Shown: piece after piece, positions 1 through 5,296 of the stretch
How positions within the stretch are numbered: the first letter of the stretch is position 1
Layout of the letters: every line of letters starts with the position of its first letter
From: Chromatiales bacterium
Lineage (GTDB): Bacteria; Pseudomonadota; Gammaproteobacteria; JACCYU01
DNA length: 6,890 nucleotides
Reading direction: 5' to 3'
Assembly: GCA_031177845.1 (NCBI GenBank)
Contig: JAPSGG010000075.1
Location: forward strand, 1-6,890
The notes under the pieces: model-generated
Told to the model about the DNA's origin: nothing
What the model saw: only the letters and a program-made list of their open reading frames with translations
The model's database searches: none
Made by a program: the position numbers and the translations under genes

Positions 1-162
1 CTCCGCGCCGCCCTGAACAATTGGGCTTGCGTACTGCCATAGCGGAAGAGTGCATTGGATAAATTCGCTGCTTTCAGAAGGATCCCGGGGATCATCACAG
101 GCGGGGACCAGCACGCTACCCGCCGGCAGAGTGAGACCGGCCGTAACACGGGCATCCTTCAT
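1..162 (-). CDS. Unrecognised ORF, 5' part only (runs off the left edge)
   Basis: Reading leftward from an ATG at 162-160, the frame stays open for 54 codons to the window edge. The codon just upstream of the ATG is an in-frame TAA, so this is the first possible start. A GGAG (complement of 171-174) lies 8 nt upstream, a good ribosome-binding site. The peptide begins MKDARVTAGLTLPAGSVLVP and continues with an acidic, serine-containing stretch (CDDPRDPSESSEF, residues 22-34). I see no signal peptide, membrane segment or family motif. The other frames I checked here (the three plus frames) close early. It would be transcribed divergently from the proline-rich gene at 275. I do not recognise it. 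A chance open frame of 54 codons in GC-rich DNA is quite possible, so confidence is modest. Confidence 0.4.
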   Translation of the reverse strand, partial: MKDARVTAGLTLPAGSVLVPACDDPRDPSESSEFIQCTLPLWQYASPIVQGGAE

Positions 163-274
163 TTAGCGCACTCCGCGACCGACGGCGGATACGGGCACGC
201 CTCGGCGGGATGACCGTGGCGCACTATCGGTTCCGTATCGAGACGCTTGCAGATTCCTGATATGAAAGGACAGT

Positions 275-496
275 ATGCTGAAGACGACTAGTATCGTAGA
301 TCAAGCCCAGGCGCCCCGTAAAACGCCGCCCTCGCAGCCGCCGGAGGTGCCCGCTCCGGGCGTCCCGCCCGGGACTACGCCGGAGTATCCGCCGGGGACA
401 CCATCCGAGCAGCCGCCCGATGCGCCGCCTGAAGATACGCCAGAGCGGCCCGACGAGGAGCCTCCCAGTGTTCCCGCGATCTACACATGGATTTGA
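275..496 (+). CDS. Small acidic proline-rich protein (73 aa), function unknown
   Basis: The ORF starts at ATG 275 behind AAAGGA (265-270) with a short 4-nt spacer, and ends at TGA 494-496. About 22 of 73 residues are proline, mostly as PP pairs spaced by acidic or small residues (PPEVPAP, PPGTTPEYPP, EQPPDAPPEDTPERP) between residues 18 and 68. I count roughly 11 acidic against 4 basic residues, so it is net negative. Such a chain would be disordered or adopt polyproline-II helix. There is no signal peptide or membrane segment, so it is probably cytoplasmic. Small proline-rich ORFs of this style are annotated as hypothetical proteins in proteobacteria; I know of no established function. The antisense frame (224-523) is also open, but it encodes an Arg/Gly-rich peptide that is a by-product of the CCG-rich codons. 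The gene is likely real because of its ribosome-binding site and non-random repeat pattern. Confidence 0.6.
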   Translation: MLKTTSIVDQAQAPRKTPPSQPPEVPAPGVPPGTTPEYPPGTPSEQPPDAPPEDTPERPDEEPPSVPAIYTWI

Positions 497-616
497 CGTC
501 GTAGCCCGCCGTCGGGAATACACGAACGCAGTCTGCCTTGGCTGAGTCGTCGACAGTCCTTTCTAGACAGTGAGCGCAAACCGGGCAGGATTCCCTGACC
601 GCGCTCGCGATGGACT

Positions 617-638
617 CTTAGGACGGATCACTCCTAAG
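617..638. repeat. Perfect 7-bp inverted repeat downstream of the aldehyde dehydrogenase
   Basis: CTTAGGA (617-623) and TCCTAAG (632-638) form a perfect inverted repeat around an 8-nt loop. It lies about 32 bp past the stop of the minus-strand aldehyde dehydrogenase gene. A second, weaker hairpin GCCCG (646-650)/CGGGC (662-666) lies between it and the stop codon. Neither is followed by a clear run of T on the minus strand. They may act in transcript ending or 3'-end protection, or the first could be a protein-binding site. Confidence 0.4.
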
Positions 639-669
639 TCTCGCAGCCCGTTCGGCAGCTTCGGGCAAC

Positions 670-2034
670 CTAACCGATCCATACGGTCTTGATGTTCGTG
701 AACTCGCGTATGCCGTGATACGAAAGCTCGCGGCCGTAGCCCGAATCTTTAATGCCACCGAATGGCACCCGCGGGTCGCTCTTGACCAATTGATTGACAA
801 AAGCCGAACCGCACGCCATCCGAGTTGCGAAGCGTTCACCGCGCGCGCGATCCTGAGTCCATACGCTGCCGCCCAAACCGAACGGTGAGTCGTTGGCCAA
901 GATCAGGGCCTCTTCCTCATCGCGCGCGCGCAGGATTGCGGCGGCTGGCCCGAACACTTCTTCGCGATAGGCGCGCATGTTAGGTTTTACACCGTCGAGG
1001 ATGGAGGCCGCATAGTAATAGCCCGTGCCTTCAACGGGCGCGCAGCCGACGACTGCGGTCGCGCCCTTGCCCAATGCATCCTTCATCTGTTCGTGCAAAT
1101 CATCGCGTAGTTTGGCGCGTGCCATGGGACCCAGCTTGGTATCCTCGTTCTGCGGATCCCCAGGCTTGAGGCTGACCACCCAGTCCTTGAACAGCGAGAC
1201 AAAATCGTCGGCCACGCTCTGCTCGACGATGAAACGCTTGGCGGCGATGCAACTCTGGCCGGTACTTTGGAAGCGTGAGGCGACCGCGATCCTGGCAGCC
1301 TCCTCCAGATCCGCATCCGCGAGCACCACAAAGGCGTCCGAGCCACCCAGCTCCAGCACTGTCTTCTTGAGGTTTTCCCCGGCGGCCTTGGCCACCGCGC
1401 GCCCAGCCGCGACGCTGCCGGTGAGGGTTACCGCGCGCACGCGCGCGTCCTTAATGATCGGTGCGACCTTCTTCGTCGAAACGAGCAGTGCGTTGAATAC
1501 GCCAGGCGGAAAATCCACCGTATCAAAGGCGTCCTGGATCGCCAGCGCGCACAGCGTCACATTGGAGGCGTGCTTGAGCAGCACAGTGTTGCCTGCGGCC
1601 AAGGCCGGTGCGGTGAAGCGAAATACCTGCCAGAAGGGAAAATTCCAGGGCATAATCGCAAGTACCGGGCCCAATGGCTGAAACTTCACGTAACTCTTGC
1701 ATGCGTCAGTTTCGACCGGCTCATTGATTAGGTAGTCTGCGGCGTGATCAGCGTAGTAATCGCAGACCCATGCGCATTTATCGATCTCCGCGCGCGACTC
1801 CTTAATGGGTTTGCCCATCTCAGTGGTGATGAGTAGCGCAAGCTTGTCGCGCCGTTCTCTCAACAGCGTTGCCAGTCCTCGCAATTTATTGCAGCGCTCT
1901 TCGATGACCAAGGTGCCCCAGCACGGCGCGGCCTGCGCGGCCTGCTGGAGGGCGCGGTCCAGCTCGGTGTCGTCCCATACTTCGGTCTCATCGAGGACTT
2001 CCTCGGTAGCGGGATTGACCGACTTCAAATTCAT
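670..2034 (-). CDS. Aldehyde dehydrogenase, NAD(P)-dependent succinate-semialdehyde dehydrogenase type
   Basis: A 454-aa cytosolic ALDH-superfamily enzyme that should oxidise an aldehyde, most likely succinate semialdehyde to succinate, with NAD(P)+. Motifs in order: PWNFPFW (129-135, oxyanion Asn131), LLKHASN (152-158, cofactor Lys154), TGSVAAGRAVA (205-215, Rossmann glycine loop), LELGGSDAFVVL (227-238, general base Glu228), GQSCIAAKRFI (259-269, nucleophile Cys262), EEVFGP (358-363, Glu359 for cofactor ribose) and PFGGIKDSGYGREL (424-437). All catalytic residues are present. LLKHASN and SCIAAKRF are typical of the GabD1/Sad(YneI) subgroup rather than the classical GabD of about 480 aa. The frame extends to an ATG at 2094, but the internal ATG at 2034 has GAGGAG 6 nt upstream and gives the family's normal length and N-terminus (MNLKSVNPATEEV). 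No GABA transaminase lies beside it, so the substrate is inferred from family. It appears to be a single-gene transcript. Confidence 0.9.
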   Translation of the reverse strand: MNLKSVNPATEEVLDETEVWDDTELDRALQQAAQAAPCWGTLVIEERCNKLRGLATLLRERRDKLALLITTEMGKPIKESRAEIDKCAWVCDYYADHAADYLINEPVETDACKSYVKFQPLGPVLAIMPWNFPFWQVFRFTAPALAAGNTVLLKHASNVTLCALAIQDAFDTVDFPPGVFNALLVSTKKVAPIIKDARVRAVTLTGSVAAGRAVAKAAGENLKKTVLELGGSDAFVVLADADLEEAARIAVASRFQSTGQSCIAAKRFIVEQSVADDFVSLFKDWVVSLKPGDPQNEDTKLGPMARAKLRDDLHEQMKDALGKGATAVVGCAPVEGTGYYYAASILDGVKPNMRAYREEVFGPAAAILRARDEEEALILANDSPFGLGGSVWTQDRARGERFATRMACGSAFVNQLVKSDPRVPFGGIKDSGYGRELSYHGIREFTNIKTVWIG

Positions 2035-2040
2035 GTCCGG

Positions 2041-2046
2041 CTCCTC
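2041..2046 (-). promoter_or_regulatory. Ribosome-binding site that decides the aldehyde dehydrogenase start
   Basis: GAGGAG on the minus strand (complement of CTCCTC) lies 6 nt before the ATG at 2034. It supports that start over the upstream in-frame ATG at 2094, whose extra 20 residues (rich in Leu/Lys) are not part of the family. Confidence 0.7.
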
Positions 2047-2450
2047 GTATTCGAGCAAGAGAGTCAGAAGGCATTTAGGCAGTCGTGCCTTCATAATCGA
2101 TCGAAAGCCATACCTTGAACGCTATGGAAAAAACGCAGCAATGCATATGCCACTGGCAATGGCGGCGGCCCCGATGCGACGCCCGGGCCCGGAAAGACGC
2201 GCCGCTAGCGGGCTTTGCCTTTGCGAATTGCGTTGTGCCCAGAGTGAGAGGACATCAGGCGCGAAAACGGGGCCTTCGTCGCGAGAAGATGCGCTATGCA
2301 GACTAAAGCGGTCTCAATGAGCGAGTCGCAGGCGCTGTCACGCGCCCGCGGGCGAGGTGGGATTCCGAGCAGCGAACGCGCGCACGGAGCGCGCCGGAGT
2401 TCAAGCGTAAGGGGCAGTCCAGAAGCAAATCTACAACGGAGCTGCTATTC
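2047..2450. other. Gene-poor spacer with GC-rich palindromes
   Basis: I find no convincing gene between the aldehyde dehydrogenase start and the end of the DUF2267 locus. Short ORFs here (for example plus 2115-2306 and minus 2303-2494) encode Arg/Cys-rich or low-complexity peptides without family features. The spacer should hold the aldehyde dehydrogenase promoter, but no strong -35/-10 pair stands out. Perfect palindromes are CCGGGCCCGG (2183-2192), CCGCTAGCGG (2202-2211) and CGCCCGCGGGCG (2343-2354). Some of these are expected by chance in GC-rich DNA. Confidence 0.5.
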
Positions 2451-2470
2451 CCTCCCCCGCTTGGGGGCGG
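2451..2470 (-). terminator. Strong GC hairpin just after the DUF2267 locus
   Basis: CCCCC (2454-2458) and GGGGG (2463-2467) pair around a 4-nt loop. The stem extends with CC/GG (2451-2452, 2469-2470) across one mismatch. It begins 14 bp past the final stop of the minus-strand DUF2267/SDR unit, so it may act as its transcription terminator, although there is no following T-run. Translated on the minus strand it reads LTPPPSGGG. That resembles peptides commonly produced by dispersed intergenic palindromic (REP-like) repeats, so it may be one copy of such a family. Confidence 0.45.
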
Positions 2471-2483
2471 AGTGAGAGGATGA

Positions 2484-2885
2484 TTAGCCCGCATTGCCCA
2501 TCCTGCCCTCGCTGCCGAATTCGAAGATACGCTGGTAATCTTCGGGCAATTGCTGGCGGATGTCGTCGATGTCGCCCTTGCTCACCGCCTGGCCCAGAAC
2601 CTTGAACACGACGCGTACTTAGTAGATTGCGTCCGGCAAGCCCGCGCCCGAGCGCTGGCTGACGCGTTTGAAGAACTCATCCGAGGAGAAATGGTGCCCG
2701 CGGTCGTCCTGCCGTAGACAGTGGGCGAGTTCCTCCGGAAGCTGGGCGGCCAGATGTTCGGGTTCATCTTCGCCCAGGCGCTCGGCGAGGGTCTCGAGGG
2801 TCGCACGGGTCGCCGCGAGCGCCGCGTCTAAGGAATCGAGCTTGGCCCGGCTTTGTACTTGCCCAGGAAATTCCTGAAACTGCAT
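2484..2885 (-). pseudogene. DUF2267 protein gene interrupted by one in-frame TAA
   Basis: The frame from ATG 2885 encodes 88 residues, meets TAA at 2621-2619, then continues in the same frame for 44 more codons to a second TAA at 2486-2484. The total of about 133 residues is normal for DUF2267. Both halves match the family's repeated pattern: first half ATRATLETLAERL (residues 27-39) with AAQLPEEL; second half VRVVFKVLGQAVSKGDIDDI with RQQLPEDY. The domain is therefore continuous and only the codon after Tyr88 is broken. The family usually has Gln/His-like residues there, so CAA to TAA by a single C-to-T change is the simplest explanation. AGAGGAG (within 2895-2902 complement) lies about 9 nt upstream of the start. 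The gene follows the SDR by 60 bp on the same strand, probably as one operon. DUF2267 has no established biochemical role. The 88-aa product might still be made. Sequence error is an alternative. Confidence 0.8.
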
Positions 2886-2945
2886 AGCCTAAAACTCCTC
2901 TTGAAGATGAGCCGTGTTCTCAAGTTTTGTCTGATAACGCAAGCG

Positions 2946-3818
2946 CTAGGTACTCATGAACTGGCCGCCATTGGGATGCAATTCCTGGCCGATCATGTAA
3001 GAGGCGTCTGCCGAGGCCAAAAATACATAGCAGGGCCCTACCTCGGCTGGCTGACCGGCGCGGCCCAGGGGCGTGTTGCTGCCGAACTTCTCAACCTCCT
3101 CCGCCTCAAAGCTGGCCGGAATCAGCGGCGTCCATATAGGTCCGGGCGCCACGCCGTTCACTCGAATGTTGCGGTTTGCCAGTGCTTGCGCGAGTGAACG
3201 GGTAAAGGCGGCAATCGCGCCGTTACTGGCCGCATAGTCGATCAGATGGCCGCTGCCACGGTAAGCCGTCACCGAGCTGGTATTGATGATGACACTACCT
3301 GCTTGCATATGCTCGATGGCCGCCCGTGCCATGTAGAAAAATGAAAATACATTAGTGCGGAAGGTGCGCTCAAGTTGGTCAGCGGAGATCTCCTCGATAC
3401 CCGCAGTGGGGTGCTGCTCGCCGGCGTGATTTACCAGGATGTCGAGCTTGCCAAAACGCTCTATCATCGCGGCGACGCTGTCGTGGCAGAATGCCTCGTC
3501 ACCGATGTCGCCCGCCAGCAGCAGACAGGTACGGCCTTCCGCCTCCACCAGGCGCTTAGTCTCTTGCGCATCCTCGTGCTCGTTGAGATAGACGATGGTC
3601 ATATCGGCGCCCTCACGCGCGTAATGCACCGCCACAGCGCGCCCAATGCCGCTGTCGCCACCGGTGATCAGCGCCACCTTGTCCTTGAGCTTGCCGCTGC
3701 CACGGTAGTCGTCTCGAATGAAGATCGGCCGCGGCGTCATTTCCTCTTCATGTCCCGGCTGTTGCGGCTGGTGTTGCGCCGGACGCCGTTTCTGTCGAGC
3801 CTGGTAGTCGTCTTGCAT
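2946..3818 (-). CDS. YghA-type short-chain dehydrogenase/reductase with altered YxxxK motif
   Basis: A 290-aa cytosolic SDR-family protein, close to the length of the YghA-like group. The N-terminal tail (1-45) is Gln/Pro/Arg-rich and carries the group's QPGHEEEMTPRP segment (19-30). The Rossmann domain follows: TGGDSGIGR (52-60, dinucleotide binding), LAGDIGDE (101-108), NHAG (130-133, usually NNAG), Asn156 in RTNVFSF, INTSSVTAYRG (178-188, catalytic Ser182), Tyr195, VAPGPIWTPL (223-232) and a C-terminal NGGQ (283-286). The YxxxK motif reads YAASN: codon 3224-3222 is AAC, so the catalytic lysine (position 199) is asparagine. That should weaken or abolish normal SDR catalysis, although cofactor binding may remain. 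The frame extends to ATG 3926, but ATG 3818 has GGGAGA 5 nt upstream and matches the family N-terminus. It is followed by DUF2267 in the same direction and is divergent from the BON gene. The substrate is unknown; relatives are linked to stress and aldehyde reduction. Confidence 0.88.
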   Translation of the reverse strand: MQDDYQARQKRRPAQHQPQQPGHEEEMTPRPIFIRDDYRGSGKLKDKVALITGGDSGIGRAVAVHYAREGADMTIVYLNEHEDAQETKRLVEAEGRTCLLLAGDIGDEAFCHDSVAAMIERFGKLDILVNHAGEQHPTAGIEEISADQLERTFRTNVFSFFYMARAAIEHMQAGSVIINTSSVTAYRGSGHLIDYAASNGAIAAFTRSLAQALANRNIRVNGVAPGPIWTPLIPASFEAEEVEKFGSNTPLGRAGQPAEVGPCYVFLASADASYMIGQELHPNGGQFMST

Positions 3819-3823
3819 AGGTT

Positions 3824-3829
3824 TCTCCC
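3824..3829 (-). promoter_or_regulatory. Ribosome-binding site that decides the SDR start
   Basis: GGGAGA on the minus strand lies 5 nt upstream of ATG 3818. It supports this start over the in-frame ATG at 3926, whose 36 extra residues do not belong to the SDR family and would cover the whole likely promoter region. Confidence 0.65.
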
Positions 3830-3911
3830 GTGTGGATTTACGGTTCGATAATATTGCGGATAGCCTTGCAAAGGCCGTTCCAGACCGGCCAAACGTGAGG
3901 AGTAGCCCGGT

Positions 3912-3923
3912 ATTGTCTACAAT
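3912..3923. promoter_or_regulatory. Candidate operator palindrome in the divergent SDR/BON intergenic region
   Basis: ATTGT-CT-ACAAT is a perfect 5-bp inverted repeat with a 2-nt centre. It lies 54 bp upstream of the BON start and 94 bp upstream of the SDR start. Two further inverted repeats lie closer to the SDR: GCCTT-GCA-AAGGC (3863-3875) and GGCCG/CGGCC (3873-3877, 3886-3890). Three small symmetric sites in a 158-bp divergent spacer fit shared regulation. I cannot assign a regulator, and no clear -35/-10 pair is visible for either gene. Confidence 0.3.
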
Positions 3924-3976
3924 CAAAGAGGCGGTCGGTTCATGCGGATGAGTATCACAGCTGGCGAGGAATAATT

Positions 3977-4678
3977 ATGAACGCTGAAGAGTTGACAAGC
4001 GCTGTACACGCGGCCCTGGAGCACAATCCGGATATCGACTTGGACCGGTACCCGATCAAGGTCCGCATCGACGATGTCGTGCGTCTTGAGGGGGAGGTTC
4101 AAGACATCATCGTCAAGCGCAAGGCGCTGCGTACAGCACGGCGAGTGGCCGGTACCGCACGCATCGACGATCGATTACGGATTGCTGCGGCCGAGGGGAT
4201 CAGTGATGGAGAGCTTCGCGATACCGCCGTAAAGGCGCTCAAGCGTGAGCCCGCGTTTGCGGAGATCGACGTCAGCGCGGACGGAGATGCGCCATCGGGT
4301 CAGGGACAGGATTGGATCCGTGTTAAGGCCGAGGACGGTGTGGTGCGTCTGACAGGCGAGGTGAACAGCCTGTCGCATCGGCGCCTGGCGGAGGTGATCG
4401 CCTGGTGGGTGCAGGGCAGCCGCGACGTCGATAACCACCTGCACGTGCGCCCTCCGGAACAAGAAAACGACGCGGAGATCTCGGACGCCGTGCGGCTGGT
4501 GTTCGACAAGGAGCCGGCGCTCGATGCCGACCACATCTCGGTCACCACGCGCAACCGCGAGGTAACGCTGCGCGGGGCGGTGTTCACCAGGGATCAAAGG
4601 CGCCGCGCCGAGCAGGATTGCTGGTACATCCCCGGCGTGCATGCGGTGCATAATGAGCTGCAGGTGGTGTCGCGCTAG
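3977..4678 (+). CDS. Triple BON-domain protein, probably cytoplasmic
   Basis: A 233-aa protein made almost entirely of three BON domains: residues about 3-70, 77-158 and 166-231. Each has the core strand with its glycine (VRLEGEV 35-41, VRLTGEV 123-129, VTLRGAV 196-202) and ends in a comparable strand (IDDRLRI 63-69, VDNHLHV 151-157, VHNELQV 224-230). The BON fold is known from OsmY and related proteins and is thought to bind phospholipid or other surfaces. OsmY is periplasmic, but this protein starts MNAEELTSAV with no signal peptide, so it is predicted to stay in the cytoplasm. GCGAGGA (3964-3970) lies 6 nt upstream of the ATG. The gene is divergent from the SDR and 42 bp upstream of pncA on the same strand, so it may lead a BON-pncA-pncB operon. 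It is likely stress-related by family and neighbourhood; its molecular role is unknown. Confidence 0.85.
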   Translation: MNAEELTSAVHAALEHNPDIDLDRYPIKVRIDDVVRLEGEVQDIIVKRKALRTARRVAGTARIDDRLRIAAAEGISDGELRDTAVKALKREPAFAEIDVSADGDAPSGQGQDWIRVKAEDGVVRLTGEVNSLSHRRLAEVIAWWVQGSRDVDNHLHVRPPEQENDAEISDAVRLVFDKEPALDADHISVTTRNREVTLRGAVFTRDQRRRAEQDCWYIPGVHAVHNELQVVSR

Positions 4679-4720
4679 ACGCCGCTTCGATCGCGGGAAT
4701 CAAGTAAGAGGCATGGTTCG

Positions 4721-5296
4721 ATGAGCATACAACTTAGCCCTCAAGATGCCCTAATCGTGGTCGACGTCCAGAATGACTTCTGTCCCGGCGGCTTGTTGGC
4801 GGTGGAAGGCGGTGATGAGGTGGTGCCGGTGCTCAACCGCTGGATCGATCGTGCGAAGCAGGACGGTGCGATGGTGGTAGCCTCGCGCGACTGGCACCCA
4901 CTGCATCACGTGAGCTTTAAGGAACGCGGTGGAATCTGGCCGGAGCACTGCGTGCAGGGCACCCCAGGCGCTAAATTGCACCCGGGCCTCAGACTGCCCG
5001 AAGACGCCGTCATTGTTAGCAAGGGAACGGGCCTGGACAAGGACAACTACTCGGCCTTCGATGATACCGGGCTTGCCGAGAGGCTCCGCCTAGCCGGCAT
5101 CAAGCGGGCATGGGTGGGCGGACTTGCGCAGGATGTCTGTGTGCGGGCCACAGTGCTGGACGCACTGGCGGAAGGCTTCGAGACGCGCCTCATCGAGAAC
5201 GCGACGCGGCCGGTGGATCTCACGCCTGGCGACGGTCAGCGTGCGGTCGAAGAGATGCGGAAGGCCGGCGCTCTTGTAGTCCGCAATGGTGCATGA
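4721..5296 (+). CDS. pncA: Nicotinamidase
   Basis: A 191-aa cytosolic cysteine hydrolase of the isochorismatase superfamily that deamidates nicotinamide to nicotinate plus ammonia, the entry step of the Preiss-Handler NAD salvage route. The catalytic triad is visible: Asp15 in VDVQNDFCPGG, Lys101 in VSKGTG and Cys140 in GLAQDVCVRATVLDA. The metal site is Asp57 and His59 in SRDWHP, His63 in HHVSF and His76 in WPEHCVQGTPGA. The cis-peptide region before the cysteine reads GLAQDVC instead of the commoner GLATDYC, a change that I believe occurs in some members. AAGAGG (4706-4711) lies 9 nt before ATG 4721. An ATG at 4713 is ruled out because it stops after three codons. The final codons overlap the pncB start as ATGA, so the two are probably co-translated. 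Length is normal for the family. Confidence 0.93.
   Translation: MSIQLSPQDALIVVDVQNDFCPGGLLAVEGGDEVVPVLNRWIDRAKQDGAMVVASRDWHPLHHVSFKERGGIWPEHCVQGTPGAKLHPGLRLPEDAVIVSKGTGLDKDNYSAFDDTGLAERLRLAGIKRAWVGGLAQDVCVRATVLDALAEGFETRLIENATRPVDLTPGDGQRAVEEMRKAGALVVRNGA

Noticed and set aside
81..93. Palindrome GATCCC-G-GGGATC
   Set aside because: It lies inside the candidate partial ORF, is isolated, and short GC palindromes are expected by chance here.
224..523. Minus-strand ORF of 99 aa opposite the proline-rich gene
   Set aside because: Its Arg/Gly-rich sequence is the antisense of CCG-rich proline codons; the plus frame has the better pattern and ribosome-binding site.
1025..1681. Plus-strand ORF of 218 aa
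   Set aside because: Entirely antisense to the aldehyde dehydrogenase; Ala/Ser/Thr-rich composition typical of a shadow frame.
2035..2094. Upstream extension of the aldehyde dehydrogenase to ATG 2094
   Set aside because: The extra 20 residues are not family-like, and GAGGAG is placed for the ATG at 2034.
2115..2306. Plus-strand ORF of 63 aa in the spacer
   Set aside because: Arg/Cys/Trp-rich peptide with no recognisable features and no convincing ribosome-binding site.
2303..2494. Minus-strand ORF of 63 aa overlapping the hairpin
   Set aside because: It crosses the GC hairpin and the end of the DUF2267 locus; its LTPPPSGGG piece is explained by the palindrome.
2619..2621. Recoding or readthrough of UAA in DUF2267
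   Set aside because: No stimulatory structure or alternative code is evident; TAA and the other stops end the neighbouring genes normally. Mutation or error is simpler.
2853..3197. Plus-strand ORF of 114 aa across the SDR/DUF2267 junction
   Set aside because: Antisense to the end of the SDR and the DUF2267 start, with no family features.
5110..5292. N-terminal extension of PncB to the ATG at 5110
   Set aside because: It would lie wholly inside pncA in another frame, and the residues are Arg/Gly/Cys-rich with no similarity to the family.
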